DNA from: Desulfobacterales bacterium
GTDB lineage: Bacteria > Desulfobacterota > Desulfobacteria > Desulfobacterales > UBA11574
Direction of reading: 5' to 3'
Assembly (NCBI GenBank): GCA_022340885.1
Contig: JAJDND010000066.1
Coordinates: 47,354 to 111,353, forward strand
Length of the DNA stretch: 64,000 nt
Below, piece by piece: positions 8,084 through 16,880 of this stretch (position 1 is its first letter; each line of letters opens with the position of its first letter). Both the position numbers and the translations under genes were made by a program. Under the pieces are notes generated by a model that saw only the letters and a program-made list of their open reading frames with translations, was not told where the DNA came from and did not search any database.

Positions 8084-10402
8084 CTACACCCTTTTCGCAG
8101 AACGCTTTTCAACATCCGTTAAAACAACCCTGAAGATACTGCCCTTGCCGGGTTCGCTCTCCACCTCGATCCGCCCGCCAAGGCCTTTGACGAGATCCTG
8201 ACAGAGATATAGTCCCAAACCGGTTCCTTCATCGGGTGCTTTGGTGGTAAAAAACGGGTTGAATATCTTGGACATGGTTTCCGGGTCCATGCCGCATCCA
8301 TTGTCACTGAGTTCGATAATTAAATGATCTTTCCATGTATCCCCCTGCGTCACACCGAGCTTTATTAAAGAACCTTTTTTGTCGGCGGCATGCGCTGCAT
8401 TCGTTAACAGATTCGTCAGGATCTGTTCGACGACATCGGGGTCGGTGTGGATTTGGGGCAGATCTTCGGGAATGTTGACCTCCAAAGATTTCACATATTG
8501 GCCGATCTCCATCCCCGCCGCGCCAACTACCCTATCGATTGGCTGTTTTAGATCAATCCAGCGTTTTTTGAGTTCCTTTTTATCGCTGTACAATTTTCTC
8601 AAATCGGATACGGTGGCGCTCATCCTGTTGGAAGCGTGAAGGATGTTCGATATAATATTGAAGACATCCTCTCTGAATTGAAGATACGGCATTCGGAAGA
8701 GCTTAAAATCATGACGGTCTTCGGCATAATCGTCCACGATTGAAATCATGGCCTCGATGTATTCCTCCAAAATGGGTGCGTTGAAAATGATGGCGCTGAT
8801 GGGATTGGTTATCTCATGGGTAATACAGGAAATCGCAAGACCCATTGATGCAAGCTTTTCGTTATGGATCATTTTGCGTTCCATCAACCGTGATTCGGTG
8901 ATGTCGCGAATGTACATCAGAGCGCCGTCGAAATTGTGTTCTTTTTCATGAAAACGGTATATGGTGACCTGCTCTAGACTGTTCGGATTCATAACGCCTT
9001 TTCGTTCAAAGGAACTGCTTTTTAGACTTGCAACCGCCGTCGGAACCATGCATCCGTCACACGGCGCTGATTTTCCCAGGAGTGCCTCGAAACAGCATAT
9101 GCCGCTGATATTCTCGGTTCCCTCAATTTGGTAATAACGGATCGCGGCTTGGTTGATGACTCTCACTTTAAGATCTTCATCCAGCAGGACAAGGGGGTCG
9201 GGAACTCCGTCAAACACCGTCTGGAGAAGCTTTCTGGTTTTTTGGTGTTCAGCCTCCTGTCTTTTTTGGTCGGTGATATCGAAAAAAACCCCGCTGGTGT
9301 ATTCTGCGTTTCCAAGAGCGTTACAAACGATATGCCCTCTATCCTTTATCCATCTTATTGCACCGGAAATATCTCTAATACGATATTCCCGTGTGTATAC
9401 TTTTTCTGTCTTCAATGCCTTGATAAAACTTTCTCTGACGGCCGCTAAATCCTCTTCGACAATGATATCGGACCATTTGGATCTGCCGGAATTGAATGTG
9501 TCAGAATTATGGCCAGTTATCGCTTGAAAATTTGCATTACCAACAAATTCGACCCGCCAATCCGGATAACCTTTGTAAACAACACCCGGAAGTGTCTCTA
9601 TTAACAACCTGTATTTTTCCTCACTCCTTCGTAGTGATTTCTCTGCACGATCGCGTTCATTCATTTCTGCCTTTAGCTGCTCATTTACTGATTTAATTTC
9701 AGCCGTTCGATCGATTACGCGCTGCTCTATCTCATCGTTCAATTTCTCTAACTCAACGGTTCTTTCTTCCAGCTGTCTGATCATGGGATTGGTCAATCGG
9801 AGAAACAAACCAGCGCCGATCGACACCACCAGGACCGTGAACACCGCGACAAACAAACCGGCTTTCACGAACGGCTCGCGGATCGCAGTCATGTCAACCT
9901 TGGCAACCAAACCCAGATTCAGATCTTTCAACGGCTCAAACGCGGCCAGAACCGTTTGCCCATGATAATCCGGACCAATGAGGCTCCCTGACTGGCCGGA
10001 TAACGCTCGACGCATCGGTTCCGCCAGATTTGATTTAAAAGGAACCGGATTCGGCCTGCTGTGTTCACCATGCCGGTGCCTGAGCAGAAAAACGATATTT
10101 TCCCCCTCTTTTCTGGAGAGCACAAACTCTGTTTTACCAACATCGGTGTCATAATTATGCGCATCGATGATCTGCCGCAAAGTTAACGCATTGGGACCCT
10201 TGGGAAAATTTTTGAGGTAAATGGAATTAAACCGGGCGGTAGATTCAATGAGACGCGCTTGACTCTTAGCGGTTTCAATCAGTCGTTCACGCTCTGCTTT
10301 AACGGCTGTTTTATATAAGATGATGATGGTAACGCCCGCAATAACCAGACAACTGGTTATCATGGTTGCAATCAACAAGGACATCCTTTTGCGCTCGCTC
10401 AT
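8084..10402 (-). CDS. Membrane PAS sensor histidine kinase
   Basis: The protein has 772 residues from the ATG at 10402, chosen because AAGGAG lies 8 nt before it. A transmembrane helix near the N-terminus and another around residues 185-205 bracket an extracytoplasmic sensor domain of about 150 residues. A coiled coil follows, then two PAS-type domains (first around LLIETLPGVVYKG, second around LLQTVFDGVPDPLVLL, the latter with CCFEALLGKSAPCDGC). The kinase core has the H-box CITHEITNP, N-box LTNAAHAAD, DNGCGMD and GTGLGLYLC. It probably signals to a response regulator; the receiver-cyclase gene upstream is a candidate partner or co-regulated unit. The ligand is unknown. Confidence 0.9.
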   Translation of the reverse strand: MSERKRMSLLIATMITSCLVIAGVTIIILYKTAVKAERERLIETAKSQARLIESTARFNSIYLKNFPKGPNALTLRQIIDAHNYDTDVGKTEFVLSRKEGENIVFLLRHRHGEHSRPNPVPFKSNLAEPMRRALSGQSGSLIGPDYHGQTVLAAFEPLKDLNLGLVAKVDMTAIREPFVKAGLFVAVFTVLVVSIGAGLFLRLTNPMIRQLEERTVELEKLNDEIEQRVIDRTAEIKSVNEQLKAEMNERDRAEKSLRRSEEKYRLLIETLPGVVYKGYPDWRVEFVGNANFQAITGHNSDTFNSGRSKWSDIIVEEDLAAVRESFIKALKTEKVYTREYRIRDISGAIRWIKDRGHIVCNALGNAEYTSGVFFDITDQKRQEAEHQKTRKLLQTVFDGVPDPLVLLDEDLKVRVINQAAIRYYQIEGTENISGICCFEALLGKSAPCDGCMVPTAVASLKSSSFERKGVMNPNSLEQVTIYRFHEKEHNFDGALMYIRDITESRLMERKMIHNEKLASMGLAISCITHEITNPISAIIFNAPILEEYIEAMISIVDDYAEDRHDFKLFRMPYLQFREDVFNIISNILHASNRMSATVSDLRKLYSDKKELKKRWIDLKQPIDRVVGAAGMEIGQYVKSLEVNIPEDLPQIHTDPDVVEQILTNLLTNAAHAADKKGSLIKLGVTQGDTWKDHLIIELSDNGCGMDPETMSKIFNPFFTTKAPDEGTGLGLYLCQDLVKGLGGRIEVESEPGKGSIFRVVLTDVEKRSAKRV

Positions 10403-10765
10403 CGTTTGTCTCCTTGGACTTTTCAAACAAGTCTGTCTTGGATGCAGGCTGTTTGAGTTCCTGCAATTTTTTTCAACTCGGTTATGGACTGTATCTCATA
10501 TCGAAGGGATATCCTCTAACCCGCTAAAAAAATAATATTTCAATCGGCAATAATTTTTTGGGGTAAATGTGACTCACGTATCTTTTGGTCTCTTACGTAT
10601 GCAATAGTTTAAAAATTCATATTATCATTAAAGAAATTGTGAAGTCAAAGATCGGATTGAAATTTACAGGTATGATTAACGGGTGGGGAGGTTGGTCATA
10701 TGCTTTAGGCTGATTTATCGATTTGGATCAAAGTTGAAGGGAGAAGATTTACTGAAATGAAGGGA
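10403..10765. other. Gap between the receiver-cyclase and sensor-kinase genes
   Basis: This 363-bp spacer separates two genes on the minus strand. It is AT-rich around 10540-10660. I see no open frame with coding features and no clear hairpin terminator. It is long enough to hold a separate promoter for the kinase gene. Confidence 0.4.
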
Positions 10766-11758
10766 CTATATTTTCATTCTATAAACCGTAATCGGGTGGC
10801 TGACGCCCTTGACGGTCACCGGCGGAAGAATTTCGGCGTCGATCCTTCCCGACAGCCGTTTAAAGGTCCTGTCGCTGATGATAATTTCACCGCCCTTTGC
10901 CATGCCCTGGAGCCGCGACGCGATGTTGACCGGCATTCCCACCGAAGTGAACGATTTGATTCTCCGTGAGCCTAAAATGCCGGAAAACACTTTTCCCGTT
11001 GATATGCCGATGCCGATGTTCAGCCGTAACCCATTTTTTTCGGATAGGTTCTGTTCGATTCTTTTTGCTTTTTCCTGCATGCGGACGGCTGCTGTGACGG
11101 CATGGACCGCATGATCGTCGTCTTCAATGGGCGTGCCGAAAACCACCATGATACTGTCTCCGATATGCTTGTCCACGACGCCGTTGTGCTCATAGGCAAT
11201 TTCACCCAGCGGCGTGAAATAATCATTGTTTAAAAAAGATGCGATTCTGTCGGGCGGGATATGCTGGGACATGTGCGTAAAACCGCGAATATCGGAAAAA
11301 AGAACCGATACTTCATGAAAAGAGGGCTTCAGAATCCCTTGGGATTTTTCAATTTTATGATAAACCTGCTCCGACACAAATTGTTTTAAGCGTTTTCGCA
11401 CGTTGATGGTGCGAATCTTGGCCCTGAGTTCAACATTGTCAAAGGGTTTGGTCAAAAAACCGTCGATCCCTTCGTTTGTCGCCTGAATCGCCGCTTCCAT
11501 GGTCGCATATCCGGTGAGGATGATGCGGGTAATTTCAGGGTTGATGCCGCCGATCACCAACAGCGTTTGAAGCCCGTCTAATCCGGGCATCTTATAATCT
11601 GAAATGACCGTTGAAATATCTGAAATGTGCTCTTTGACAAAACCAATACCGATTTCACCGTTCTCTGCGGTGAAGATTTCATAGGGTTCGTGCTTTAAGG
11701 CGCGAACGACGGAGCGTCGAATGCCCTCTTCATCGTCAATAAAAAGTAATTTGTCCAT
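10766..11758 (-). CDS. Response regulator with class III nucleotide cyclase output
   Basis: The 330-residue protein starts at 11758, where AGGAGAG precedes the ATG. A longer frame upstream exists but lacks such a site. The receiver domain shows IDDEE, the phospho-acceptor D54 in ISDYKMPG and K104 in LTKPF. The second half is an adenylate/guanylate cyclase catalytic domain: FSDIRGFTHM carries the first metal aspartate (about D156) and GDSIMVVFG the second (about D201), followed by GIGISTGKVFSG and a late VNIASRLQ. Both metal ligands are present, so it is probably active and makes a cyclic nucleotide under phosphorelay control. Substrate choice between ATP and GTP was not resolved. Confidence 0.92.
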   Translation of the reverse strand: MDKLLFIDDEEGIRRSVVRALKHEPYEIFTAENGEIGIGFVKEHISDISTVISDYKMPGLDGLQTLLVIGGINPEITRIILTGYATMEAAIQATNEGIDGFLTKPFDNVELRAKIRTINVRKRLKQFVSEQVYHKIEKSQGILKPSFHEVSVLFSDIRGFTHMSQHIPPDRIASFLNNDYFTPLGEIAYEHNGVVDKHIGDSIMVVFGTPIEDDDHAVHAVTAAVRMQEKAKRIEQNLSEKNGLRLNIGIGISTGKVFSGILGSRRIKSFTSVGMPVNIASRLQGMAKGGEIIISDRTFKRLSGRIDAEILPPVTVKGVSHPITVYRMKI

Positions 11759-12382
11759 ATGTGCTCTCCTATAACAATTAGTTGAACACTTTTTATATTT
11801 TTGCCAATCAAATTTCGTGCCAAATACGGACTTGTTCTTAAAGCCCAAGGTGCAGTAGATGAAGATTGAGATATGACATGCTTGAAATTCCCTGTTTTAA
11901 AGATAGTCGAAGAGTTTATCAATAAATTATTCAATAATTTTTATTGGAAGATCCAGGCAATAAAATGTGGGACTGAAAAGGGGGAATGCACAGAGAACAG
12001 GGCATGCATGCACATATTTCTGTGCACCTTAAAAAGAAAATTTTGTATATTGCCCATGAAAGAATGTTGAGGTTTTTAATTCTTTATGGTATTTTTATTT
12101 ATAATGTCGAAGGCATCCAAGGATGTACATCCATAAATGGTTATGAACAAGTTCCGATTTTTCACCGGGAATTTATTGACCATATCATGCACGAACCCAT
12201 ATCCGATCCAGTCATCCAGCATCATTCTCTTTCAGTTCAAGGAAATAAAAATGCCCGGCCATATCTTGAGATCCATCGAACGATTGGCATGCATTGCCGA
12301 TAATGTGTATCTGAAAAAATCCTGTTTGATCCTTTAACGATTTGAACACTTGAAAACTTCAGATACAGAAAGGAGAAATGTT
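11759..12382. other. Intergenic region upstream of the 120-residue protein
   Basis: This stretch of 624 bp lies between divergent genes and is AT-rich. An open frame at 11986-12303 on the plus strand has no ribosome-binding site and no recognisable domain, so I do not call it a gene. No repeat, tRNA or hairpin terminator was recognised. Confidence 0.4.
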
Positions 12383-12745
12383 ATGGCGCCACAGATTTCC
12401 TTTACCAAGTACGAAAATGAAGCTCTTCCCGACTTCAGGAAAAAAATCAACCTCGCTGAATCCACTGAAGATGTCATCAATTGTTTTGTTCAGACCATCA
12501 CGGAATTATGTAATACTGTTTTTGATAAAAAAATTGATTTTGATTTTGAGGATGTCACCCTGATCCTGGACCGCGAGCCCCATTTCAAAATGAACCAGCG
12601 CTTCTTCGGATCGGATGAGTTCGAAACCGTTTGGAATGGTTCTGATCTTTCAAGGGTTATCGGCCGCTTTGCAAAATCCGCAATGAATCGCTACAAGCGT
12701 CTTGAAAAATATTCGGAAAAAACCGACAAAAAAATGAGAAAATAG
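12383..12745 (+). CDS. Hypothetical protein, 120 residues
   Basis: I do not recognise this family. The ATG at 12383 has AAAGGAG upstream at good spacing, and the frame is compact and free of rare features. The protein is soluble, charged and probably mostly helical: an acidic middle (DKKIDFDFEDVTLILDREPH) and a strongly basic, lysine-rich tail ending KTDKKMRK. There is no signal peptide, membrane segment or cysteine motif. It is monocistronic, between the receiver-cyclase gene and the convergent thiamine transporter operon. Confidence 0.6.
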   Translation: MAPQISFTKYENEALPDFRKKINLAESTEDVINCFVQTITELCNTVFDKKIDFDFEDVTLILDREPHFKMNQRFFGSDEFETVWNGSDLSRVIGRFAKSAMNRYKRLEKYSEKTDKKMRK

Positions 12746-12771
12746 GTTGTTAAAATTCTGAATGAATGCCA

Positions 12772-13728
12772 TCAGGGCCCCGGCAACTCCACCGCATACG
12801 TGTCAAGCTGCGGAACTTTCTTGATCAAACCCTGCTTTTTCAGAAATTCGGCAAAACGCCGGTACCGGTGGCGATCCAGGGCGCCCGGCCGAAGGGCAAA
12901 GCGGGAAAGTGTGTCGCGCCATGCCAGACGATTCAACCGATTATCCAGATCTTTCCTTCCCCGAATAAAAAGTTCCCAACTGCGCTTGGGGTGGTTGACC
13001 AGATATTGAACGCCCTCTTCCAGCGCGTCAACGAACTTTCTGAGCTTTACATTGTGAATGGCATCGCGATGGGCAACCAGTATGAGTTCATCATAGGAGG
13101 GAATGCCGTATTCTTCCACAAAAAAGGCACGCCCCGGCCGTTTGTCGATATCCATCTGATTCAACTCAAAATTTCGAAAGGCGCCGATAACCGCATCCGT
13201 ATTCCCGGAATAAAGAGATGGCAGCAGTGAAAAATTGACATTGACCAGCTTTACGTCATCCAAAGATAGGCCCTGGTTTTCAAGCATGACCTTGAGAATA
13301 ACCGTCTCAAATCCGCCGATTGAATACCCGATGGTTTTGCCCTTGAGTTGTGCAAGATTGTCGATGCCGCTGTCTGCCATAACGACCAGTGTATTCAAGG
13401 GTGTTGCGATCAGTGTCGCAATTCGAACCAATGGCAATCCTTGATCCACGTGAAGATAATGCTGGGGTTGATAGGAAACCCCAATATCGGCATTTTTTGC
13501 GGCGACAAGTTTCGGGGGGTCGTTCGGGTTCGAAGGAACCTGGAAGCTGACATCCAGCCCGCGCTCTTTGAAAAATCCTTTCTCAGAAGCAATAATGAGC
13601 GGCCCATGGTCCGGGTTGATGAACCAGTCGAGTACCACCGTTATTTTTTCTGATGCAACCGCGGTATCCGAAACGCCGACCAAGAGAGCCGCCGCGATGA
13701 AATAAACCATAAGAAGTTTCAGTTTCAT
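12772..13728 (-). CDS. thiY: ABC transporter substrate-binding protein, thiamine-precursor type (ThiY-like)
   Basis: The 318-residue protein has a signal peptide (hydrophobic stretch to about residue 25) and the NMT1/THI5-like opening VVLDWFINPDHGPLIIASEK. GVSYQPQHYL and GKTIGYSIGGFE are typical of pyrimidine-precursor receptors. ThiY proteins bind formylaminopyrimidine or hydroxymethylpyrimidine for thiamine salvage. Its start overlaps the end of the permease gene by 4 bp (ATGA). The whole operon sits behind a TPP riboswitch, which supports a thiamine-related ligand, although the exact pyrimidine is not shown. Confidence 0.85.
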   Translation of the reverse strand: MKLKLLMVYFIAAALLVGVSDTAVASEKITVVLDWFINPDHGPLIIASEKGFFKERGLDVSFQVPSNPNDPPKLVAAKNADIGVSYQPQHYLHVDQGLPLVRIATLIATPLNTLVVMADSGIDNLAQLKGKTIGYSIGGFETVILKVMLENQGLSLDDVKLVNVNFSLLPSLYSGNTDAVIGAFRNFELNQMDIDKRPGRAFFVEEYGIPSYDELILVAHRDAIHNVKLRKFVDALEEGVQYLVNHPKRSWELFIRGRKDLDNRLNRLAWRDTLSRFALRPGALDRHRYRRFAEFLKKQGLIKKVPQLDTYAVELPGP

Positions 13729-14501
13729 CGGTTGTTTTTCTCCTTTTTATTTTCTTCTTTATTTTCTTCTTTTTGCCAAAAAACAAGCTTGGTCATCATC
13801 CTGTCCACTATAAAATAAAGTGTCAGGGCAACGATACACAAAACCGCAAGGGCTGCAAACATGACATCGATCTGCATGCGGGCATTGGTATAAAGCATAT
13901 AAAACCCAAGGCCTTTACTCGACCCCACCCATTCTCCCACAACAGCACCGATGGGAGCCACGGCCGTCGCAACTCGAAGCCCCGAGGCAAAGGCCGGTAG
14001 GGCCGCGGGAATACGGATCTGCCGAATGACCGCCATCGGCTTGGCATTCATCACCTGTGCAAGTTCCAGCCACTCCGGTTCGGTACTTCGCAGCCCATCG
14101 TAAAACGCCGCCGTCACCGGAAAAAAGATAATCAGGACCGCCATGGCAATCTTTGAACTCATGCCGTATCCAAGCCAAAGAACGAGAAGGGGCGCCAATG
14201 CAAATACCGGAATCGCCTGACTGATGACAAGAACCGGCAGCAGCCATCGTTTTAAAGTGCGAAATGCAATCATGCTAAGCGCATTGAAAGCGCCCCAGAG
14301 TGTTCCGATGAGCAATCCGGCAATAATTTCCAATACCGTTATCTCGGCATTGTCCAATAACGGGCCGGCATGTGATAATGCAGCTTCGGCGACTTTTACG
14401 GGACCGGGCAATATGTAAGCAGGAACGCCGGATACCATCACAATGGTTTGCCACACGGCAATCAATCCGAACAAAATGACCATCGGACGGATAAAGTTCA
14501 T
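13725..14501 (-). CDS. thiX: ABC transporter permease (ThiX-like)
   Basis: The 258-residue inner-membrane protein has about six hydrophobic segments and the binding-protein-dependent permease signature around AQVMNAKPMAVIRQIRIPAA, which contacts the ATPase. Its N-terminal GLIAVWQTIVMVSGVPAYIL is typical of the SsuC/TauC-like permease group that includes ThiX. The C-terminus is an unusually lysine/glutamate-rich tail. It overlaps thiZ and thiY by 4 bp each, so the three form a tightly coupled operon. Confidence 0.87.
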   Translation of the reverse strand: MNFIRPMVILFGLIAVWQTIVMVSGVPAYILPGPVKVAEAALSHAGPLLDNAEITVLEIIAGLLIGTLWGAFNALSMIAFRTLKRWLLPVLVISQAIPVFALAPLLVLWLGYGMSSKIAMAVLIIFFPVTAAFYDGLRSTEPEWLELAQVMNAKPMAVIRQIRIPAALPAFASGLRVATAVAPIGAVVGEWVGSSKGLGFYMLYTNARMQIDVMFAALAVLCIVALTLYFIVDRMMTKLVFWQKEENKEENKKEKNNR

Positions 14502-15280
14502 GGTACCTCCCGGCTCTCCAGTCGTTCGATCAATTCCGCCTGCATGGAAATAACGGCGGGTTCTCCGGGTTTGCGCGGCGGAGTGCCGGGCGGAATCAAA
14601 GGATCGCTGAATCTTGCGGGTCTGCCGGTCATCACATATACGCTGTGTCCGAGACGCAGCGCTTCAAGCGGATCATGGGTCACCATCAACACGGTTGCCC
14701 CCCCGACCAGCTTTGCTGCCAAATCCTGAAGTTTGAGTCTTGTAAGCGCATCGAGCGCCGAAAACGGTTCATCCATTAAAATGATCGAACGCTCCTCCAT
14801 AAGCGTTCGCAACAGCGCCACGCGCTGGCGCATTCCGCCGGACAATGCCGAAGGAAGCGCATGGGCATAGTCGCCCAAGCCCGCATCTTCAATCAGCGAA
14901 ATCGCTCTTTTTTTCTTCTGATCGGACATCTCATGGCGCAACCGCGCCCCGAGGCAGACATTGTCTACGACATTCAACCAGGGCAGCAACAAATCTTTCT
15001 GCGCCATCCAGGCGGTTCGTTCCTGACGGTCATAGCCGTCGTCAAAACGAATGACACCGGAGAGTCCGTCATGAAGGGTTCCTGAAATCAATCGGAGCAA
15101 TGTCGACTTTCCGCAACCGCTGGGACCGATGAGACACGTCCACTTTCCGCTGGTTACGGTAAAATTCAGAGATTTAAAAATCAGTGCGCCGGGATAGGCA
15201 AACGTCACCTGTTCCAACGTAATACTCGGTGCAGTTGAAGGTGAGCCGGGTTGATCATCGGTTTTGAAGTCGTTGTGCAT
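14498..15280 (-). CDS. thiZ: ABC transporter ATP-binding protein (ThiZ-like)
   Basis: The 260-residue ATPase shows Walker A GPSGCGKST, the Q-loop region WMAQKDLLLPWLNV, signature LSGGMRQR, Walker B IILMDEP and the switch histidine in MVTHDP. The order Q-K-D-L-L-P-W is characteristic of the nitrate/sulfonate/pyrimidine importer group. It is the first gene of the operon, about 100 nt downstream of the TPP aptamer, and powers import by the ThiX-ThiY pair. Confidence 0.9.
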   Translation of the reverse strand: MHNDFKTDDQPGSPSTAPSITLEQVTFAYPGALIFKSLNFTVTSGKWTCLIGPSGCGKSTLLRLISGTLHDGLSGVIRFDDGYDRQERTAWMAQKDLLLPWLNVVDNVCLGARLRHEMSDQKKKRAISLIEDAGLGDYAHALPSALSGGMRQRVALLRTLMEERSIILMDEPFSALDALTRLKLQDLAAKLVGGATVLMVTHDPLEALRLGHSVYVMTGRPARFSDPLIPPGTPPRKPGEPAVISMQAELIERLESREVP

Positions 15281-15377
15281 TGAATTCCGTAAAAAATTGC
15301 GAGTACGTATGTGAAACTTTGATTTGGATTAACCGAAATGCCGGATAACAGGAAGGAAAATCGACAACAACATAACA

Positions 15378-15617
15378 TCAGCTTCCCTACGCCGGCATGA
15401 ACCGGATCAGGTTCCAGGGGTCGAAGCTTCAAGCCTCCTCTCAGCCGATTTGTGTCGAGACCTTTGAAAAATGTTCATTTTTGTTCAAGTTCAAGGAAGA
15501 CGAAAATTTTAACCGCAGGAATACATAGAGTATTTTGAGGATTAAAATTTGAGCCTAACGTAGAAATTGGGCAAAAAGGGGGGTTTTGCAAAGGTCTCGA
15601 ATCGGCTCCCCCAGTGA
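15378..15617 (-). promoter_or_regulatory. TPP riboswitch of thiZXY, interrupted in P3 by an LH145 element
   Basis: Read on the minus strand, the 3' part is unmistakable: CTGAGAGG, then ACCCCTGGAACCTGATCC and GGCGTAGGGAAGC. The 5' part appears only beyond an inserted element: TCACTGGGGGAGCCGATT at 15617-15600. The halves fit: TCACT pairs with AG(C)TGA for P1, GGGG pairs with CCCC for P2, and AGCCGATT pairs perfectly with AATCGGCT for P3. The 144-bp element at 15456-15599 therefore sits in the P3 loop, a position that varies in natural TPP aptamers. Whether ligand binding survives is unknown, but every expected core strand is still present. Confidence 0.85.
15456..15599 (-). repeat. LH145 element inside the TPP riboswitch
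   Basis: The element has perfect 11-bp terminal inverted repeats: CGAGACCTTTG at the left and CAAAGGTCTCG at the right. Inside, TTTTTGTTCAAG pairs with TTGGGCAAAAAG, AATTTTAA pairs with TTAAAATT, and the centre GGAATACATAGAGTATTTTG forms a small hairpin. The internal strings AACCGCAGGAATA and GAGGATT match the other copies. I see no target-site duplication: the flanks are TGTGT and AATCG. Confidence 0.85.
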
Positions 15618-15767
15618 CAATAATTTGCTTGCTATCACGGGAGGCTGTATTTGTCAAACTATCGCTCAACATTTGACTTGGTGTCTTGCGGTCATAGGAC
15701 ACAGATGGATACGAAGGAATATTTGCTTGCAATTTTTTACACCCGCTGATAAATACATCCCATTAAA

Positions 15768-15855
15768 TCCGGATAGGGGTGTTCTGATTTTATTGCAGAA
15801 CTGAGAACAAACCCTTTGAACCTGATACAGTTAGCACTGTCGTAGGGAAATCGGA
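15768..15855 (+). promoter_or_regulatory. thiD: TPP riboswitch upstream of thiD
   Basis: This is an intact THI-box aptamer: TCCGGAT pairs with ATCGGA (P1), GGGG pairs with CCC (P2), GTTCTG pairs with CAGAAC (P3), followed by CTGAGA, ACCCTTTGAACCTGATAC and GTCGTAGGGAA. The thiD start codon lies about 115 nt downstream, leaving room for an expression platform. No strong intrinsic terminator is obvious there, so the mode of control is open. The neighbouring minus-strand aptamer shows the two thiamine arms share this signal. Confidence 0.92.
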
Positions 15856-15969
15856 AAACCATGCGTTACGTTTAGATGCCGCCATTCTTTTCAGCGTTTT
15901 TCACCCCCCTATGGATATCGTGCTCCCAAGTTAAATTCTAAACCAACGGTTTGCATCAGGAGGTTTTTC

Positions 15970-16773
15970 ATGCGAGTCGCCCTTACGATTGCAGGCTCGG
16001 ATTCATCGGGCGGTGCTGGTATTCAAGCGGATCTGAAAACGTTTCAGGCCCTTGGCGTATTCGGCATGAGCGCCGTCACCGCGGTCACCGTCCAAAATAC
16101 TCAAAAAGTATACGATATCCAGGAGATTCGACCCAAAATCGTTCACGATCAGATTGCCTGTCTCTTTGACGACATTGAAATCCATGCCGTAAAGATCGGC
16201 ATGGTTTCCGGTATCGAACTGATTCAAGCCATTGCAAAAGCCCTGAAATCTGTGAATCCGCCGGCGGTTGTTCTCGATCCGGTAATGATTTCCAAAAGCG
16301 GATACCACCTGTTGAAACAGGACGCCAAGGATGCGTTGATCCGGTATCTGTTCCCATTGGCCGAAGTCGTAACGCCCAACATTTATGAAGCACAGGCGAT
16401 CACCGGTCATGACATTCATAATACCGACGACATGAAAACCGCGGCTGTCGACATTTTGAACCTTGGCGCCAAAAAAGTGGTTGTCAAGGGAGGACATCTT
16501 GGAAAAGACCAGGCTACAGACATACTCTATGACGGCCGGGAATTCAATAAGCTTCAAAGCCGCCGGGTGGACACAAAAAACACCCATGGTACCGGTTGTA
16601 CGTTTTCTTCGGCCATTGCAGCCAATATCGCCCTGGGAAAACCTTTTTTTGAAGCGGTCACCCTTGCCAAGGCGTATATCACCGGAGCCATCGAACATGC
16701 CCTATCCATCGGAAAAGGCCACGGCCCGACCCATCATTTTTTCGATATATACGCCAAGGCCGGGCTCATTTGA
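15970..16773 (+). CDS. thiD: Hydroxymethylpyrimidine (phosphate) kinase
   Basis: The 267-residue ribokinase-fold enzyme phosphorylates HMP and HMP-phosphate to HMP-PP for thiamine synthesis. It shows the N-terminal TIAGSDSSGGAGIQADLKTF, the mid motif VVLDPVMISKSG, VVTPNIYEA and the C-terminal anion hole NTHGTGCTFSSAIA with the catalytic cysteine. An AGGAGG site precedes the ATG. The upstream TPP riboswitch and the divergent thiZXY operon mark a salvage pathway: import pyrimidine, then phosphorylate it. Confidence 0.95.
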   Translation: MRVALTIAGSDSSGGAGIQADLKTFQALGVFGMSAVTAVTVQNTQKVYDIQEIRPKIVHDQIACLFDDIEIHAVKIGMVSGIELIQAIAKALKSVNPPAVVLDPVMISKSGYHLLKQDAKDALIRYLFPLAEVVTPNIYEAQAITGHDIHNTDDMKTAAVDILNLGAKKVVVKGGHLGKDQATDILYDGREFNKLQSRRVDTKNTHGTGCTFSSAIAANIALGKPFFEAVTLAKAYITGAIEHALSIGKGHGPTHHFFDIYAKAGLI

Positions 16774-16880
16774 TTTTTTCCCAGCGTCTTTGCTTTTTGA
16801 AAACATGACCGCTTCAAATATGATTAAATTTTTGGCTGCCGGAAATCAACAATAAGTACGCGTGGAAAGGACGTTATATA

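Noticed and set aside
11986..12303. Open frame of 105 codons upstream of the 120-residue protein
   Set aside because: No start signal and no recognisable protein pattern.
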